Shown here: in pieces, positions 10,561-22,559 of the stretch
Position numbering within the stretch: the stretch's first letter is position 1
Layout of the letters: the number at the start of each line of letters is the position of its first letter
Assembly: GCA_003586115.2 (NCBI GenBank)
Contig: QVOM02000116.1
Span: forward strand, 31,845,062 to 31,909,061
Direction: 5' to 3'
Origin: Salvator merianae
Lineage: Eukaryota > Chordata > Lepidosauria > Squamata > Teiidae
DNA length: 64,000 nucleotides
The notes under the pieces: model-generated
What the model saw: the letters and a program-made list of their open reading frames with translations, nothing else
Told to the model about the DNA's origin: nothing
Databases searched by the model: none
Made by a program: the position numbers and the translations under genes

Positions 10561-11400
10561 TGTTACCTTTGTCTCCTTCACCTGGTCCTTTTTAAAGGGT
10601 TAGAAAGACCATTGTTGTCCCTCATCCTTTGGGAGCAGGAGCAATGAGTGACAGGGTTAGGACAGCACTTGCCCTGTCCAGTCTTCCAGCAGCAGCAGCA
10701 GCAAGGATTGAATAAGCAATAAATCACTTCCCTTGTCCTTGCTGTCTCCAAAGGATGGAGCGAGCAGTAATCAAAGCAGCTAGAACCAGAGAAGTGATTG
10801 CTCTCTCCAGTCTTCGTTACTGCTGCTGGGGAACTAGAAAGACTAACTATTGCTATGCCCAGTCTTTGCTTTCCCTGTCATGGCTCTGGGTGATTCTGGG
10901 TGTCAGTGGTCATCTGCTCCAGCTATACAACACACTCTCACACATGCAGCCTTCTGGGAGCCATGACAGAGCATGGAGGACTAGAAAGGCAATTAGTCAC
11001 TTCTCTGGCCCTTGCTGCTGCTGTTGGATAGCTGAACAGACTGATTGTCACCACCCCAGTTCCCACCGACCCTGTCACAGCTGTGGAGGAGTGGTGGGAG
11101 GGGCAGAAGTTTGCCCTCCACTGCCACTTGAGAGCTGTAGCAGGATTCTCAAAGACTGACAAGCCAACTGTTCACCTCCTCAGTCGTTCCTACCATTGTT
11201 GATGGGCTGGACAAACAATTGTTATTGTTGCCAGTTTTCAGTTCACAGGCAGCTCTGTAGTAAGGCAGCAGGGATCAGAGAGGTGACTGATCACCTCCCT
11301 AGTGAGATGGTGAGACAGCTTGCCAGGAGGATTAGGGCATGTCTCACCCTGTCTTCTGCTCTGACTGTGGAAAAAGAGCTTGTGGTCAGTCACCTGGATA
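10561..11400. repeat. Degenerate, irregular repeat-like region
   Basis: Related short phrases recur at uneven spacing: gttagaaagaccattgttgt (10598), gaactagaaagactaactat (10830), gactagaaaggcaattagtc (10979), ctggacaaacaattgttatt (11207), mostly followed by CTGCTG- or CCAGTCTT-rich text. This suggests an old minisatellite or a composite repeat. The open frame at 10755-11159 lies in it and is not a recognisable gene. Confidence 0.35.
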
Positions 11401-11880
11401 CTGAAAGCAGGAGCAGGAATACCTTGTGTGTGTTTTTTCCCTGTACCAGTGTTCCTGTTATACTTATTTTGCTACTGTGGCCTACGTTTCTTGCCCAGGA
11501 AAGTGCCTTGTGATTTTACCCTTGGCATCCCGGGGGCAATACTGCCAGTCACTCAGAGGCTGTGACCAAATTCAATCTTGTTATCACCTCCTTCTCAAAA
11601 GTTGTCCTACCTCTCTCTTGTAAGACTTGTGGTGACAACGGAAGACAACAGCTGCTCTTACCCAGACTGGATAGGCTCTGAGGGGGGCATGAAAAGTACC
11701 GTGGCCTGTGTCGGAAATCAGCAGAAACTGAACAAAGGAACGTACTTCTTCCCCCCCAAATATCCTATTCACTTTAATTTGCTTTCTCCAGAACCTCATG
11801 GTGTATGTGTGAGACAGAAAGAGTGTGCAATGTCCACTATGTAGGAGAAAGAAATGAGCAGAAATAGTGACGAGGGATTA
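11401..11880. other. Intergenic sequence, nothing recognised
   Basis: Overlapping short open frames only; no repeat or gene I can identify. Confidence 0.4.
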
Positions 11881-12350
11881 GAGATGCACGTGAACTCGAA
11901 TTCGTAGGTTTGGTTTGAATTGAACTGAACCTGGGTGACTTCAGTTTGATCTAGAAAAAGACTGAACCAGCTTAGCTGGTTCTAGATAGAACCTCAGTTT
12001 ACCAACTATTCGAACGTTAAAAAAGAAGTGCACTATTGCACAAATCTTGCCTAAGATGGTGCAGACTTGTGCATTTGTGCAGATCTTGCTCTTTTTTAAA
12101 GAAAGCTGTAGGTGACGTGGGGCAAGGAGGAAGACAAGGGTATGGGAGTCAGAATCCACCAAAAGCAGTCGAAACCCACCAAAACAGCCAAATCTGTTCA
12201 AAAGCACACACACCTGACCCACTCCACCCCACACCCCCTATATTCCACTCTCAAAAGTACTCAAAGGCACATAAAATAAATCACATACGCTCAAAACCCC
12301 GTCAAAATTCACCAAAAGACAAAGATCTACACTCAGAAGACATTTTTTCA
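11881..12350. mobile_element. Unclassified interspersed repeat (probable)
   Basis: Begins agagatgcacgtgaactcga with GGTTTGAATTGAACTGAACC-like degenerate inverted phrases, a style seen in several unclassified vertebrate repeats. It continues into a purine-poor ACACACCTGACCC/ CCACCAAAA-rich half. Class unknown; boundaries approximate. Confidence 0.35.
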
Positions 12351-12805
12351 TAAAGTGAAATGCCAATCCCTTTACTCACAAAGGCAACCGGAAGGATGGC
12401 TGCTGGACAAGGATGAAGGTCCCAGCATGCTGCAGAATCCACGTCTGACCTCAAATTTGCAGTAGCACAGTGTGAAATAGTGAGTCATGGAACTGCTTAT
12501 GAGAAGTAAAGATGTAATTTGTTAGATGTGTAATAGTGAATCTGTGTTAACAGAATTTGCCTTGCAGGAGAAACTACCGTGTTTAGCTAAAATGCCTTTT
12601 TTAAAGACCCAACTAGCATTTACTGCCTTGAGATTCCAAACCATGGCAATGGCAGTATTAGAAGGGAGCTATCAACATATTCCTGTAGCACAAAGTCTGT
12701 GCTTGTGGTCAGTCACAAATTGAGGGTCTTACCCATTATCTTTTATCCTGCCTTTTGTATAAATGGATAAGGAAGGCATAAAAGTATATAGGGATATGTG
12801 TATTA

Positions 12806-13017
12806 GTGGCTACTAAAATGGATGCTTACATACTGGGTCCGGCGTGGAGAGACAGGCAGGATGCCCCTAAAAGCCATTTGCAGGAAGTCAAGAGCAGATG
12901 TAGGTTTTGTCTTCATTTTCTTCTTGAGAATGCCCAGAAGCAATTGGTGGGCTATTATGTGAGACAGGATGCTGGATTAGATGGGCTGTGGCCTGATCCA
13001 GGCTTGTTCTTATGTAA
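12806..13017 (+). mobile_element. CR1 LINE 3' UTR fragment
   Basis: Same CR1 3' UTR as at 4460-4700 and 39880-40085 (aaaatggatgcttacata, gcccagaagcaattggtggg, gatgggctgtggcctgatcc), ending near gttcttatgtaa. Contains no coding part. Confidence 0.8.
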
Positions 13018-13860
13018 CCTCCTTTCCAAATAATTTTTTTTAGCATCATTTGATAGAGCAAATAAGGTCCTTGTGAGTCAAACAGCATCATGGAAACCCC
13101 AATGGTCAAATGATGGTACCATACAAGAGAAGAAGATTCCAACTTTTGGAATTTGGACCAGAACCCCTATTCTTCTAATTCTTGGATAATCTAATGGGGT
13201 GATGAAGGATAGGCTACAAATGCAGTTCATTAATTACAAACTAGAAGTTGCATTTCGCCTAACTAAGTCCTGTAAAGGTTGGGCAGAAGTCTGTCCCCAC
13301 TATGGAGAAGACTGCAGCTATGCTGGCCATTATGCTGTTAAATCCACAGTATATATCCACCCTTAGCCACCATTTTAATAAGTAGCCAAAGGTGTGTACA
13401 GCATCAAATCCGAAGTCTGCCTACAGACTTTTCTTGTATGTAAGCATAAATGTCCTGGAAAAAATGCAACTGACAATTAGAATCACGATCTTCCATAGAA
13501 ATGGAGCCATTTACCACTCTATTTTTCATTCCTTCTAGATGAAAGATGATTACCACTAATACAAGCTGCAAGAAAAATCAATAGGATATTTTATATTCTC
13601 AGTAGGCCATATGCTTTTTGCAATTAAGAGCAGTGCACGACTTAGCTTAGGAATCACTTCTCTATCTGCCAAGAAAACTGTGTGTGGATATTTCCATGTA
13701 GTCACCAGAAGCTGACCCCAACTTGATGGCACCTAACATTTATTTCAGTCTTTTTTTTAAAGCAATAAATGTTTTTAATGTTTAAAAAAAGGATTAACAA
13801 AATGTCGAATGGCAGATGCCAGAAAGCAAAAATAATAAACTACATGACACATGCAATCTT
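13018..13860. other. Intergenic sequence, nothing recognised
   Basis: No gene or clear repeat. Ends in AT-rich sequence just before a GC-rich transposon. Confidence 0.45.
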
Positions 13861-14620
13861 TGGGCCTTTTCACACTGTAGCGGTAGACCATTCTTGTCCG
13901 CTCGCTAGAACGGAGCTTTCGCACTGCCGCGGGCGCGCGCCTCACCCAAACCGAACCACTCCATACCTGAACCCAACCCGAAGCTGGGTAAGGCAAGACA
14001 AGTACTTACCTGTCTTGATTCCAACCTGCGCGATGGGGCGAGGATCGGGCATGGTGCTTTCGCACTCCGTTCGTCTTGGGGTTCCCTTCCGTCGCTCTAA
14101 CATCGGCGGATGTGGTCATTTCCCGCATGCGCTGCTCCTCACTACGAAGCCGCCGCCGACTTCGTACTGTACTTCGTACCCACTTCGTATTGTACTTCAT
14201 ACCCACTGTGTTCTGTACTTCGTACCCGCTTTGTCCCCGTTTTGTGCCCACTTTGCACTGTACTGCATACCCACTTCGTCCCCACTTCGTCCCCGCTTCA
14301 TCTCCGCTCCGTATCTCAGCTCCGTCTTCGTCTCGTTGACTACGGAGTACGATACGTAGTTCCTTTCTGTCGCCGCGGAAGTGACGCCGCTGGGACGGAG
14401 CGCTCCGCTGATCACGAGCATGGGAGGGAGGGACGTCCGGCGGACGCGGCAGGCATGGAAATGAACAGGGCGACGGAACATTCACACTCACGCGGAGGAC
14501 GACCAGCTTCAGGTACATTTTAATTAAAATCAGTGCAAATGGGAGAGACCTCTCCTCATCTGCACCGGCCTGAAGCAGGCTAATTAGATCGTTCTGCTTG
14601 CCTCAGTGCCAAAAGGCCCA
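13861..14620. mobile_element. CpG-rich non-autonomous DNA transposon, G family copy 1
   Basis: Ends are inverted: TGGGCCTTTTCACACTG at the left and the complement of TGGGCCTTTTGGCACTG at the right (15 of 17 match). The interior matches the element at 40090-40670 (catacctgaa..., gaagctggg.aaggc.agacaag, ctgtcttgattccaacctgc, ctgaagcaggctaattaga.cgttctgc). It carries no transposase. The interior is unusually rich in CpG for a dead repeat, so it can pass for a CpG island, and the long open frames on both strands here are by-products. No clean target duplication. Confidence 0.75.
14155..14340. repeat. Degenerate ACTTCGTACCC-type minisatellite inside the transposon
   Basis: About fifteen imperfect units built on (T)ACTTCGT(A/C)CC(C) with variants such as CTTTGTCCCCG and CTTCATCTCCG. 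The second family member at 40090-40670 has only a few dispersed related words, so the array seems to have expanded in this copy. Confidence 0.75.
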
Positions 14621-14664
14621 TTATGATATTGTATTTGGATAACACTTTTTAATATTGAAAGCGG

Positions 14665-15595
14665 ATCACTGCAGGTTCAACTTATTGATGGTCCATTTGG
14701 ATGGTGCTTTAAATACAGCAGTGACTTTGAGAACTCCCATTATTCTTAAACCACTTTCAAAATAAGTGACAACCTCTAATGCTGATGATGTGCTGACAAG
14801 GGACTGGATGGTTAGAAACAAACTCAGGTTCAGTCCTTCCAAAATGGAGTCACTATGGCTAAGTAGTCCATCTGGAGGACAGTCCTTCCTTATAAGGACT
14901 AGGTGTGCGACCTGAGGGACCAACACAACCTCCTCTTTGAAGTTGATGGAGGAGCTTTTGCACATCTTTGTCTGGTTTGACAATTTCAACCTTACCTTGA
15001 CTTAGGCCCTTATTATCTTGTGACTGGACTGCTATAATGCACTTTACCTGCAGCTACCTTTGAAGATGACTTGGAAGCTTCAACTGGTTCATGTTGTAAC
15101 TAATTACAGGAAATATGACTGGGTGACACCCTGCTTCAGTCACTGCATTGGCTACTGGTCTGCTTCTCAGCCCAATTTAAAGAGTATTATCAAACTACAA
15201 AGTCCTACAGAGTTCAGGACCTGGGTAGATATGAGCCTGTTTCTCCTGCCAGTTAGTACCTGTTCTGTGCACTTGACTCATCTGTTAGATCTTAAACTTC
15301 TTGAAGTAACGGGAGCCAGAGCCTTTTCAATAGCAGCCCTGTTTTAATGGAACTCACTTCCAAATGAGATCCGGACAGCTTCATTTCTGTTAACATTCTA
15401 AAAATGTTTTAAAATGTACCTTTGTACAGGTGCATTTGGTAATGATTGATGGGGTGACCATGATTAACTATAATTGTTTTATTTTTGTATTTATTTTGAG
15501 TTTATGTTTTATTTGTAAACTGCATAGAGTCTTTTGAAATCTGTGGTATATAAGTCCAACAAACAAACAAACAAATAATAAAATGTTGCTAAGCT
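14665..15595 (+). mobile_element. L2-like LINE 3' portion
   Basis: Broken-frame translation keeps RNKLRFSPSKMESLWLSS (compare KLNPDKTEVLL) near 14815-14865 and, further on, the LVTSRLDYCNALY-like and LPLKMTWKLQLVHVVTNY blocks (15010-15110), typical of the L2 reverse-transcriptase C-terminus. The 3' tail ends with a (CAAA)n run at 15558-15576 and AATAATAAAA. Multiple stops and frameshifts. Confidence 0.75.
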
Positions 15596-16430
15596 TGAAA
15601 GTTGAGCAGGAATGGACCTGGCGGCTAATAGGAAATGCCAGTTTCTGAAGTCTAAACATGTTCTGGAAGAAGACAGTGGCAAACTATTTCTATCTTGTGC
15701 CACAGACACATCCATAAATTCTCCAGGAATTAAGCTCAATTGGAGAATACCTTTGCCTTCATCTAATTTGGAAATGACATTATTTCAGTTAATATGTAAA
15801 GCATTTCATCAGATCTTCATGCCCACTGGGGGGCACTGTAGTTCTTAAGAAACCCTGCACAATTTGCTAATCTCTGTGGAAAATCCTGTGGAAGAACAGT
15901 CTAATAGATTAGATTCAGGATTTAAGAATCAGTGAGTGACATTAATTTATGCTGGCTGAAAACCTGGCTTAAAACATACAAGTGGTTCAACAAGGACTTT
16001 TTACAGTACCCCTCTCTCTGAATGAGATGCATACAATAACTTTAAATAAGCCATGGAAGGTCAAAACTGAGGTAATGTTTTACAGATTCCTTTTATATTT
16101 TAGATGTGTACTTCAGTTTTGCACTTTTAATTTTCTGGTGTCTTTAATGGAGGGCATTATATAGGTAAAACAAAGCAATCCATTTTGTCAGCAAAGCAAG
16201 CTTAGCATTCTATTTTCTGTCTGAATTTTCTTCCAATGTAATTCAAGGCTTGTACTAGTTTTCTATTTAAATAAAAACCAAAACACTTCCTTTCCCTACG
16301 CCGTTTTGCAATATGCAAGAGCTTCAGGGTGAAGTAGAGCTTAGAAAAGGTGGGGGCTTGTCACACCCCAACATGATCATTTGAAATAGGATGGACTGGG
16401 AACTCAAACCCATTTTCGGCCTGATAACAG
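15596..16430. other. Intergenic sequence, nothing recognised
   Basis: Unique-looking sequence without an identifiable gene or repeat family. Confidence 0.45.
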
Positions 16431-16760
16431 CTACCTGGGGCGAGGTGGCTCCAGGGGTGGGGCAACCAGACCACAATCAGCAGTGGGTGGTTGAGGGCAC
16501 ACCACCTTGGCTTGCCCCCTCTGGCTCTGGCTCAGACTCCCAAAGCCACAGGCTGCCCTCCACATTGCATTTGAGCATGACAGGATGCCCTTTCTGGGTG
16601 GGGGCGAGGTGTCGCTAGGGACGATGTAGCCAGATTGAAGCCAGCAGTGGGTAGGTGAGGGCAAGCTCGGCAGGCTAGCTTGTGTCACCCCCTCTGGCTC
16701 TGGGCACCAGAGTCTGCAGGCTTTTCTTCACGTTGTAGCCAAGCGGGACAGAGACTGGAA
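16431..16760. repeat. Tandem duplication, about 165-bp unit, two copies
   Basis: Corresponding words recur in order at an offset of 163-173 bp: GGGGCGAGGT (16437, 16601), CAGCAGTGGGT (16480, 16642), CCCCCTCTGGCTCTGG (near 16514 and 16688), and CACATTGCATTTGAGC versus CACGTTGTAGCCAAGC. The copies differ by many substitutions and small indels, so the duplication is old. GC-rich. Confidence 0.7.
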
Positions 16761-19227
16761 GCCCTTCCCCTAGACTGCCCAGTGTGGTCCCACGCCAGCT
16801 TGTACCTCATGTTTTCTACCACATGCTTTGCCTTCTTGCAGCTGAAATGGACTCAGTTCTAGGATAAGCCAATGACAGGATAGTTTGAATTGGACGGGGA
16901 TAGTCTAGAGAAGAAACGGAAAGGCATTTTGGCATGTGATTCATGAGAATAGAGGACAGAAATGGATTACACTTAAGCCATGCCATGGTGGTTTTCTGAG
17001 TGGTGGTGCAGAGACTTACAAGCCTTTTACAAGCTGCTGTTCCAGCTTCCAGTTAACAGCAGCAGAAATTGATAGGTGAAAATATATATAAAAAACTCAT
17101 AAGTGGTTTTGCATTAAAAGTTCTTTGTCCCTTGTTATTTGAAAGGCTTCCATTGCACTGCGAGATCACAGATCTGGAAGTAGTGAGGGAGTTGGGGAGG
17201 GGAAAAGTAGGAAGCACTCTGTCTTTGTGCTAACTTAACAGAAATGCAAAGAGGGGTTGTTGCTGTAACTGTTTTTTAACTAGCACGCCATAAAGGAGTA
17301 CTGCAAATGCTCCTTTACAAATAAGCAACAACTCACACATTTAAAATGTGCATATAATTGTACATGTAGCACAGCTAAATAAAATATTTTCTCACTTTGA
17401 CTCTGAATTCTTCAGTAGATCTCATGCTATTTATAAACAGGAGAAATACAGAAATGGTTGCATTTCTTACACTTTTCTCATGTGATTGCCAAAATACTTT
17501 ATTAAAATATTTCCATCACATCAATATTTTAAACTGTGAATCACACTCTATCACTGCCAAGTAGGAATATAGCAAATTTTCCAAACAAGGCAGATATTCA
17601 GTTCACGTGAAAATCAATGTGATTTTCACCTTTTAAGGGATATTAACTTTCTAATCTCATTTTATGATCTGCTGAAGACAAACATGTCTTAGGGGCCTTC
17701 TAGACAAGGCTGGCTGCTAGCTGGTCTTAAGAAAATCTCCCAAGCTGCCTTACGTAAGTGGTTGAAAGCTTTCTAGACGATAAATGCACTCTCCTTCCCC
17801 CCACCTCCACTCTTTTGGCTGAAAATTGGCCAAATGAGGAGTTCCAGTGGCAGCAGGCTGGAATTGGCTCAGGACCCTCACAGGAGCCCACCCCCCACCC
17901 CATCCGACCTTAACGCCTTCTCTCACCCCAAGACTGATTCTTTCACGTGTGCAAAAGCATGCACAGACTTCAAGAGACCTTGGGACAGGGTAAAGGTTTT
18001 TTTTTAAAATATTTTCTGTGAGTCCCAAGGGTCTCAAAATCATCCCAGGGACATCTAAAACCATGTGACTGAACATATCCTCAGTTTCTGTGACCCATTC
18101 AAGAACTGATTTTACTTTTCACAGCCATTTATAAGCAATGTTCTGCCACATAATGCATCTTCCTAAAGTTGTGGAATGGCTTTCCAGAGGGTAAATTTAT
18201 GCATAATAGATGCCCTGCCTTGTGCCTTCCTTCCATGCAGTTCAATCAAACCAGCCAAGAGGAAGAGAGAATATATCCTACTCTAAAAGAACCACCAAAA
18301 CAGGTTCCTGAAATGGCAAGAAAAACTGATGGAGGATCTCACTTTCAGCCCTGCAGAGTGCTTTGTCTATGCTTCAAGCCTCCCTGTGGATAGAGAATCC
18401 TGCCCATAGAGCGTTCCTAGCTCCATGAGTGTGACAGAATCAATGCCATTTTTCTCTCCCTTGAAATGCTGTCGGGTGGTCTTCTACTTCCTTTGTTAAA
18501 GGGGGAGAAAATGGTGCCAACTCTGCTGCTTCTCTGAGAGTTTTTGCTTTCCGCTTTTCTCTCTTCCCTCCTCCATTCAGCTTTATAAGTCATGCTGGTA
18601 AGAACAATGTGTGATTTTATGGAACTGGACAACAAGTTGCAAATTTACAGCTTGTCATTGGAGAGGTTGCCCTTGCATCTCCATTTGAAGGTAGTCAGAG
18701 AGGCTCATCAGGGACCATCTTCGTGCTCTTTTTAATGGCAGGTGAAATTCCCTTTATTCACTAGTGTTTGTAAACAATTAGCCCTTTAACAGGCCTCTTT
18801 TCTAAAAATTGACCCAGTCTGTAAAATGTGCAGTTTACAGTTTGAGGTACTTGACCATAAAAAAGTATGGATAGTTTAACATGTGTGCACAAATACATAT
18901 AAAATATATATCTGCATTTTGATGAGCTTCAGAGGAAGTGAAAAATAGTTAAAAGATAAAAAATAAAGAATTCTTAAGGGACGGCATATCTCTGTGTTGT
19001 CTATCAATGATTGACAGTGGTAAATCAGAGACTCAAGCCATGATAGCTCACTGTGAATAGAAACCTTCTTTTTATCTCCCTGAGCTGTGTTTTAATAAGC
19101 AGGTGATCAAACCATGAGTTGGCAAAAGCAGGTAAGTAATCCTTTGCTTGCTTGCCTTCTTCCACACTCATCTGGTAGACCTTAAATAGTTTCTGTCTCA
19201 CTCTCCTCTGATTCAAATTGGTTACCA
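16761..19227. other. Intergenic, mostly unique sequence
   Basis: No gene recognised. TTAGGGGCCTTCTAGACAAGG at about 17690 resembles the outer end of a small DNA transposon, but I could not find a matching opposite end. AT-rich unique DNA at 17300-17680 and 18690-18990 shows no repeat signature. Confidence 0.4.
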
Positions 19228-19408
19228 GGGCCCTTTCTGTGCTATACCTTTCTCCAGATTATATCGCAGAATAGGAGCCTGCCATCTGCATGCTGGTGCA
19301 GACAGTGGCAGACTCTGCTTGGGGTCTGCCATAATCTGCACTAGCGTGCATTTGCAGGCCCCTATTCCAGGATATAATCTGGAATAAGGACCAGTGCAGA
19401 AAGGGCCC
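19228..19408. mobile_element. Full-length palindromic (fold-back) MITE, 181 bp
   Basis: The two halves are near reverse complements over about 85 bp each: GGGCCCTTTCTGTGCTATAC... against GGGCCCTTTCTGCACTGGTC... read from the right end, both followed by TCCAGATTATATC, GGAATAGG(A/G)GCCTGC and TGCAGA.(A/T)(G/A)TGGCAGA. If the ends are read as GGCCC...GGGCC, the flanks are CAG on both sides. Half-copies occur at 29947-30033 and 57090-57174. Confidence 0.8.
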
Positions 19409-21789
19409 AGGATGCATTGACAGTTACATACTTGATAAACAAGCAGCCAGGCAGACTTAGAATAGGTCATTTTTATCGTTCATTTAATTGTGTTAAACTT
19501 TTGTGTTGTTTTTGTTGTTTTAAATACTTTAGCCCTTTCTGCACTCAACTTTAATCGAGACTAAGACACCACCCCCATCCACTTCTGGGCGTCAGCGAAT
19601 CTCCTTTTGTGTGTGGGTAGTGTCTTAAAAATCAAATGAAAGTTGCTTGGGAAAACTATTGGGGTTACATGGTGAAATCCTAAGCAGCTGTGCTTTTTAA
19701 CCTAATGAAAGTTTCAGTGACTCAAATGCTTGCTGATCTCCCTAGGACTAGTTGATCCAATAAAAGTCTCAGTTGCACCAATTCCATGGCCAAAAGAGAT
19801 TGGTTTGAGGACAGTGAAGAGAAATTTTGTCCTATTATATATTTTTCTTCAAGAAAATTGTCAGTGTGTGGAAACTAAGGTATATAGCAAAAGGGCTGGG
19901 ATGTCCCTGACTGCCAGAACAGCTCTGCAAGCCTGTTATTATGATGATACAAAAGCAAGGGAGTGAATAGATGATGCAGGACATTATGGCAAAGCCAGTG
20001 CTGAGATGTCCCAGTCATTCTTTGGAGACTTGATGAGAAAGAATCTGACATTCAGACACTCCGCTGGGTGACAGGAAATGGCTGGAGCTGAAATTCATTC
20101 TATTGAATAGCACAAAGCTCAATGCCAGTGAAGTGTATCACAGCTTATATTGTGCTTTTGACTTAAGGAGCAAATGGGCCCAGCATGATGCAACCCTGAG
20201 CAGAAAGATAACATGAGGCTGAATTTCAGGTTACCCTAAAATTAGGCATGAGCAATAAATCTCAGGACTGTATCAGAACACTCTAAACAGCTAATATGGT
20301 GTGGTCCCACACTGTAAATTTAATTCCTATTGGAGAAGAACGAGGATTGAGTACGTGTTCCGGTTGTTCCCACATTTGCATTATAACACAGACTCACTTT
20401 GAACTTGCTCTTTCTCACACTGCATTTTCCCCGTGCTTGGCATGGGGAAACTGTACCTTTCTGTCTCCACCCCTTACCAAATTCCCTTCCCTGTATAGTC
20501 AGTGATTGGCTGTAGTCCCAGCATTCAAATCTTCACTTCAGAGGGGTGGGAAAGTCAAACTCCTCCCTCTGTATTTCCCTGCTGCTACATCAGAACATGG
20601 ATTCCTTTGGTGGCATTACTGGTCATTCGCCGCTTGCTCCCTCTCCAGACTGTATCTATCCAAGCAGAACTTCAATTTCACATTACCACACAATAAAGCT
20701 TCTTAAAGGGCAGGTGGCAATTTCTGCTCCTTTGCAGTTGCACTTTTGCACAATTGTGCAATTTCAGCATAGTATAAAAGAGAGGGAGAGGTCCATGAAA
20801 AGCGGGGAACCTGTGGAGGGTCCATTATCATGATAGTGAAGTTAGAGGTCACCAAATGAACTCCACCTCACCTCCTCCTGAGACATTCACAGTGGCATGT
20901 GTCGCACTATGTAGCTGTGTGGAGCTGATGCCAAAATTGATAGTGAGTGGGTTATTTGTTGGGGCAAGAGGACTGCACCCCCAAACAGGTGCAGTGTTTT
21001 GAATTAAAACACTCTCATGGAGGCATGGCGGAGATATCCAACATGTTCGCCCCTGAAAGTGCTCAAGATCAGGAGCTGCGCTTAACTTTGCCTTACCTTA
21101 ATGTTGCTGTTGTGCTGTCATATTTTTGCATAAAAGTCGCTGTAAACCTAGAAGGAGCTCTACTTCTTTGTTTAATTAACAGAGGAAAGTGGAGGATGCC
21201 TTTAATTTCTTCCTGGTGATGCTGAATGGGGGAAAAAGGAGGAGGAAGGCTTTCTGTAGATTGGCAAAGGAAAATGGAGGAAGGCTTTCTTTTCTCATGG
21301 CAGAGGTGGAAGAGGGGATAAAGCAGGAGGAAGGAAGTACTGTGCTCCCCACCAACCCATCTCTGCTGGCTGTGGTGCCCACCCTCCCAAGCACAATGTC
21401 CACAACAAAGTCTGTCATTGGACGCAAGGAATGGGGAGCCATCCCTCTGCATGCCCCCCAAGATGTACAGTCCCTCCCAAATAGTCCACTTGCCCGTTCT
21501 CACATTGCAAAGTAAAATGGGCTAGCGATCTGAAACAGGCTGAGGACGCATGTAATCTGAATGCAAAGTAGTCCTGATTTTGGCAATTTAGTCCAGAAAA
21601 ACACGGAAAGGCAAAATAATGTTGGGTCACTGGGAACTGAAGACAGACTGCAAATTGATTAAATGCCATGTTGGAATGCACTCTTAGAAAATCAGAAAAA
21701 GGGTAAAGGTGAAGAAGCCTTCAAGCTGAGTTCAACTTCTAATGCCCCTATGCAGTTTTCTTGGTTTTCTCCTAGTGCTTCCCAGCAGT
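19409..21789. other. Intergenic, mostly unrecognised
   Basis: AGCCCTTTCTGCACTCAAC near 19541 looks like another transposon end of the type at 19228, without a visible partner. No gene is supported: the several overlapping open frames at 20296-21515 occur on both strands and share no recognisable domain. Confidence 0.35.
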
Positions 21790-21888
21790 TTTCTTCACAT
21801 CCATGCAAAAGTGGGAGATACCAGGAATTGGACCCAGGATTTTCTGTATACAAAGCAGATAATCTACCACTAAGCTTTTTTCACCAAT
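21790..21888 (-). mobile_element. tRNA-derived SINE head
   Basis: Read on the minus strand it starts CTTAGTGGTAGATTATCTGC (box A) and continues through GGGTCCAATTCCTGG (box B) to TATCTCCC. This is the head of a squamate SINE whose usual form is GCTCAGTGGTAGAGCATCTGC...GGTTCAATCCCTGGCATCTCC. Confidence 0.7.
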
Positions 21889-22354
21889 TTCATCATTTTG
21901 AGACAAACCTTCACAGCTCTCTTATCTATTCCAAGACAAAAACATTCCCTCCAATAACAGGCTCACATGCCAACTGTTGCTGAGATAGAAATCAATATGA
22001 GGCCATTTAGAAAATGCATCACTAATGTTTGGGAAATCCTAAGGAATCCCTAAGCTTTCTGTTTTTTTGCTTAAAGTGCCCATCTCAACTTTAAAAATCT
22101 TCACCTTGCAATCCTAACCTCCTGGAGTTACTCCTAGTTGGTTACTTAAGAATAATGCAAGTGGAAATCTACTGATAGATGAACCCTGTTCAAAGGGATG
22201 GAGCAAGACCTTCACCAGAAAATAATCCTCCACTCTCAGAAAATAAATTACTTTTATTTCTTCTACTGATGGCGAATAAGGATGCTATCATTATTCATAC
22301 CAGCTACACTCATCCCTCTAATAATGCTGGGATTTGGTTTCTGCAAAGTTCTAG
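21889..22354. other. Intergenic sequence, nothing recognised
   Basis: Unique-looking; no feature supported. Confidence 0.4.
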
Positions 22355-22559
22355 CGGGGGCGGCCGGTGGCTTTAAGCCCAGGTGTTCGGGTCCTGCGCA
22401 AAGCGTGCCGCAGCTGTTCATGGGGCCTCCGTGCCTCCGTATTGCCTTAGCAGTTGTGACCTGCTGAGTCAGTACGGAGGCCTAGAGTCCCCATGAACAG
22501 CCATGGCGTGCTTTGCGCGGGACCCGAATGCCCGGGCTTAGAGCTGCCAGCCATCGCTG
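22355..22559. mobile_element. hAT-like GC-rich fold-back MITE, copy 1
   Basis: Nearly the whole element is one inverted repeat: GGCTTTAAGCCC...GTTCGGGTCC...GCGCAAAGC... on the left pairs with its complement on the right, meeting near a GCCTCCGTA block. The outer end reads CAGCGATGGCTGGCAGC on the right side. Flanks AGTTCTAG (22347-22354) and ACTTCTAG (22560-22567) match 7 of 8, the duplication length of the hAT superfamily. Relatives: 28718-28840, 38768-38927, 54147-54340. Confidence 0.8.

Noticed and set aside
10755..11159. 134-codon open frame
   Set aside because: Lies in a repeat-like, CTG-rich region; both strands are open and no domain is recognisable.
13769..14523. Overlapping 90-196-codon frames on both strands near a CpG-rich patch, as if a gene with a CpG promoter
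   Set aside because: The sequence is a DNA transposon with inverted ends and a low-complexity ACTTCGT array; its sister copy at 40090-40670 has no such frames.
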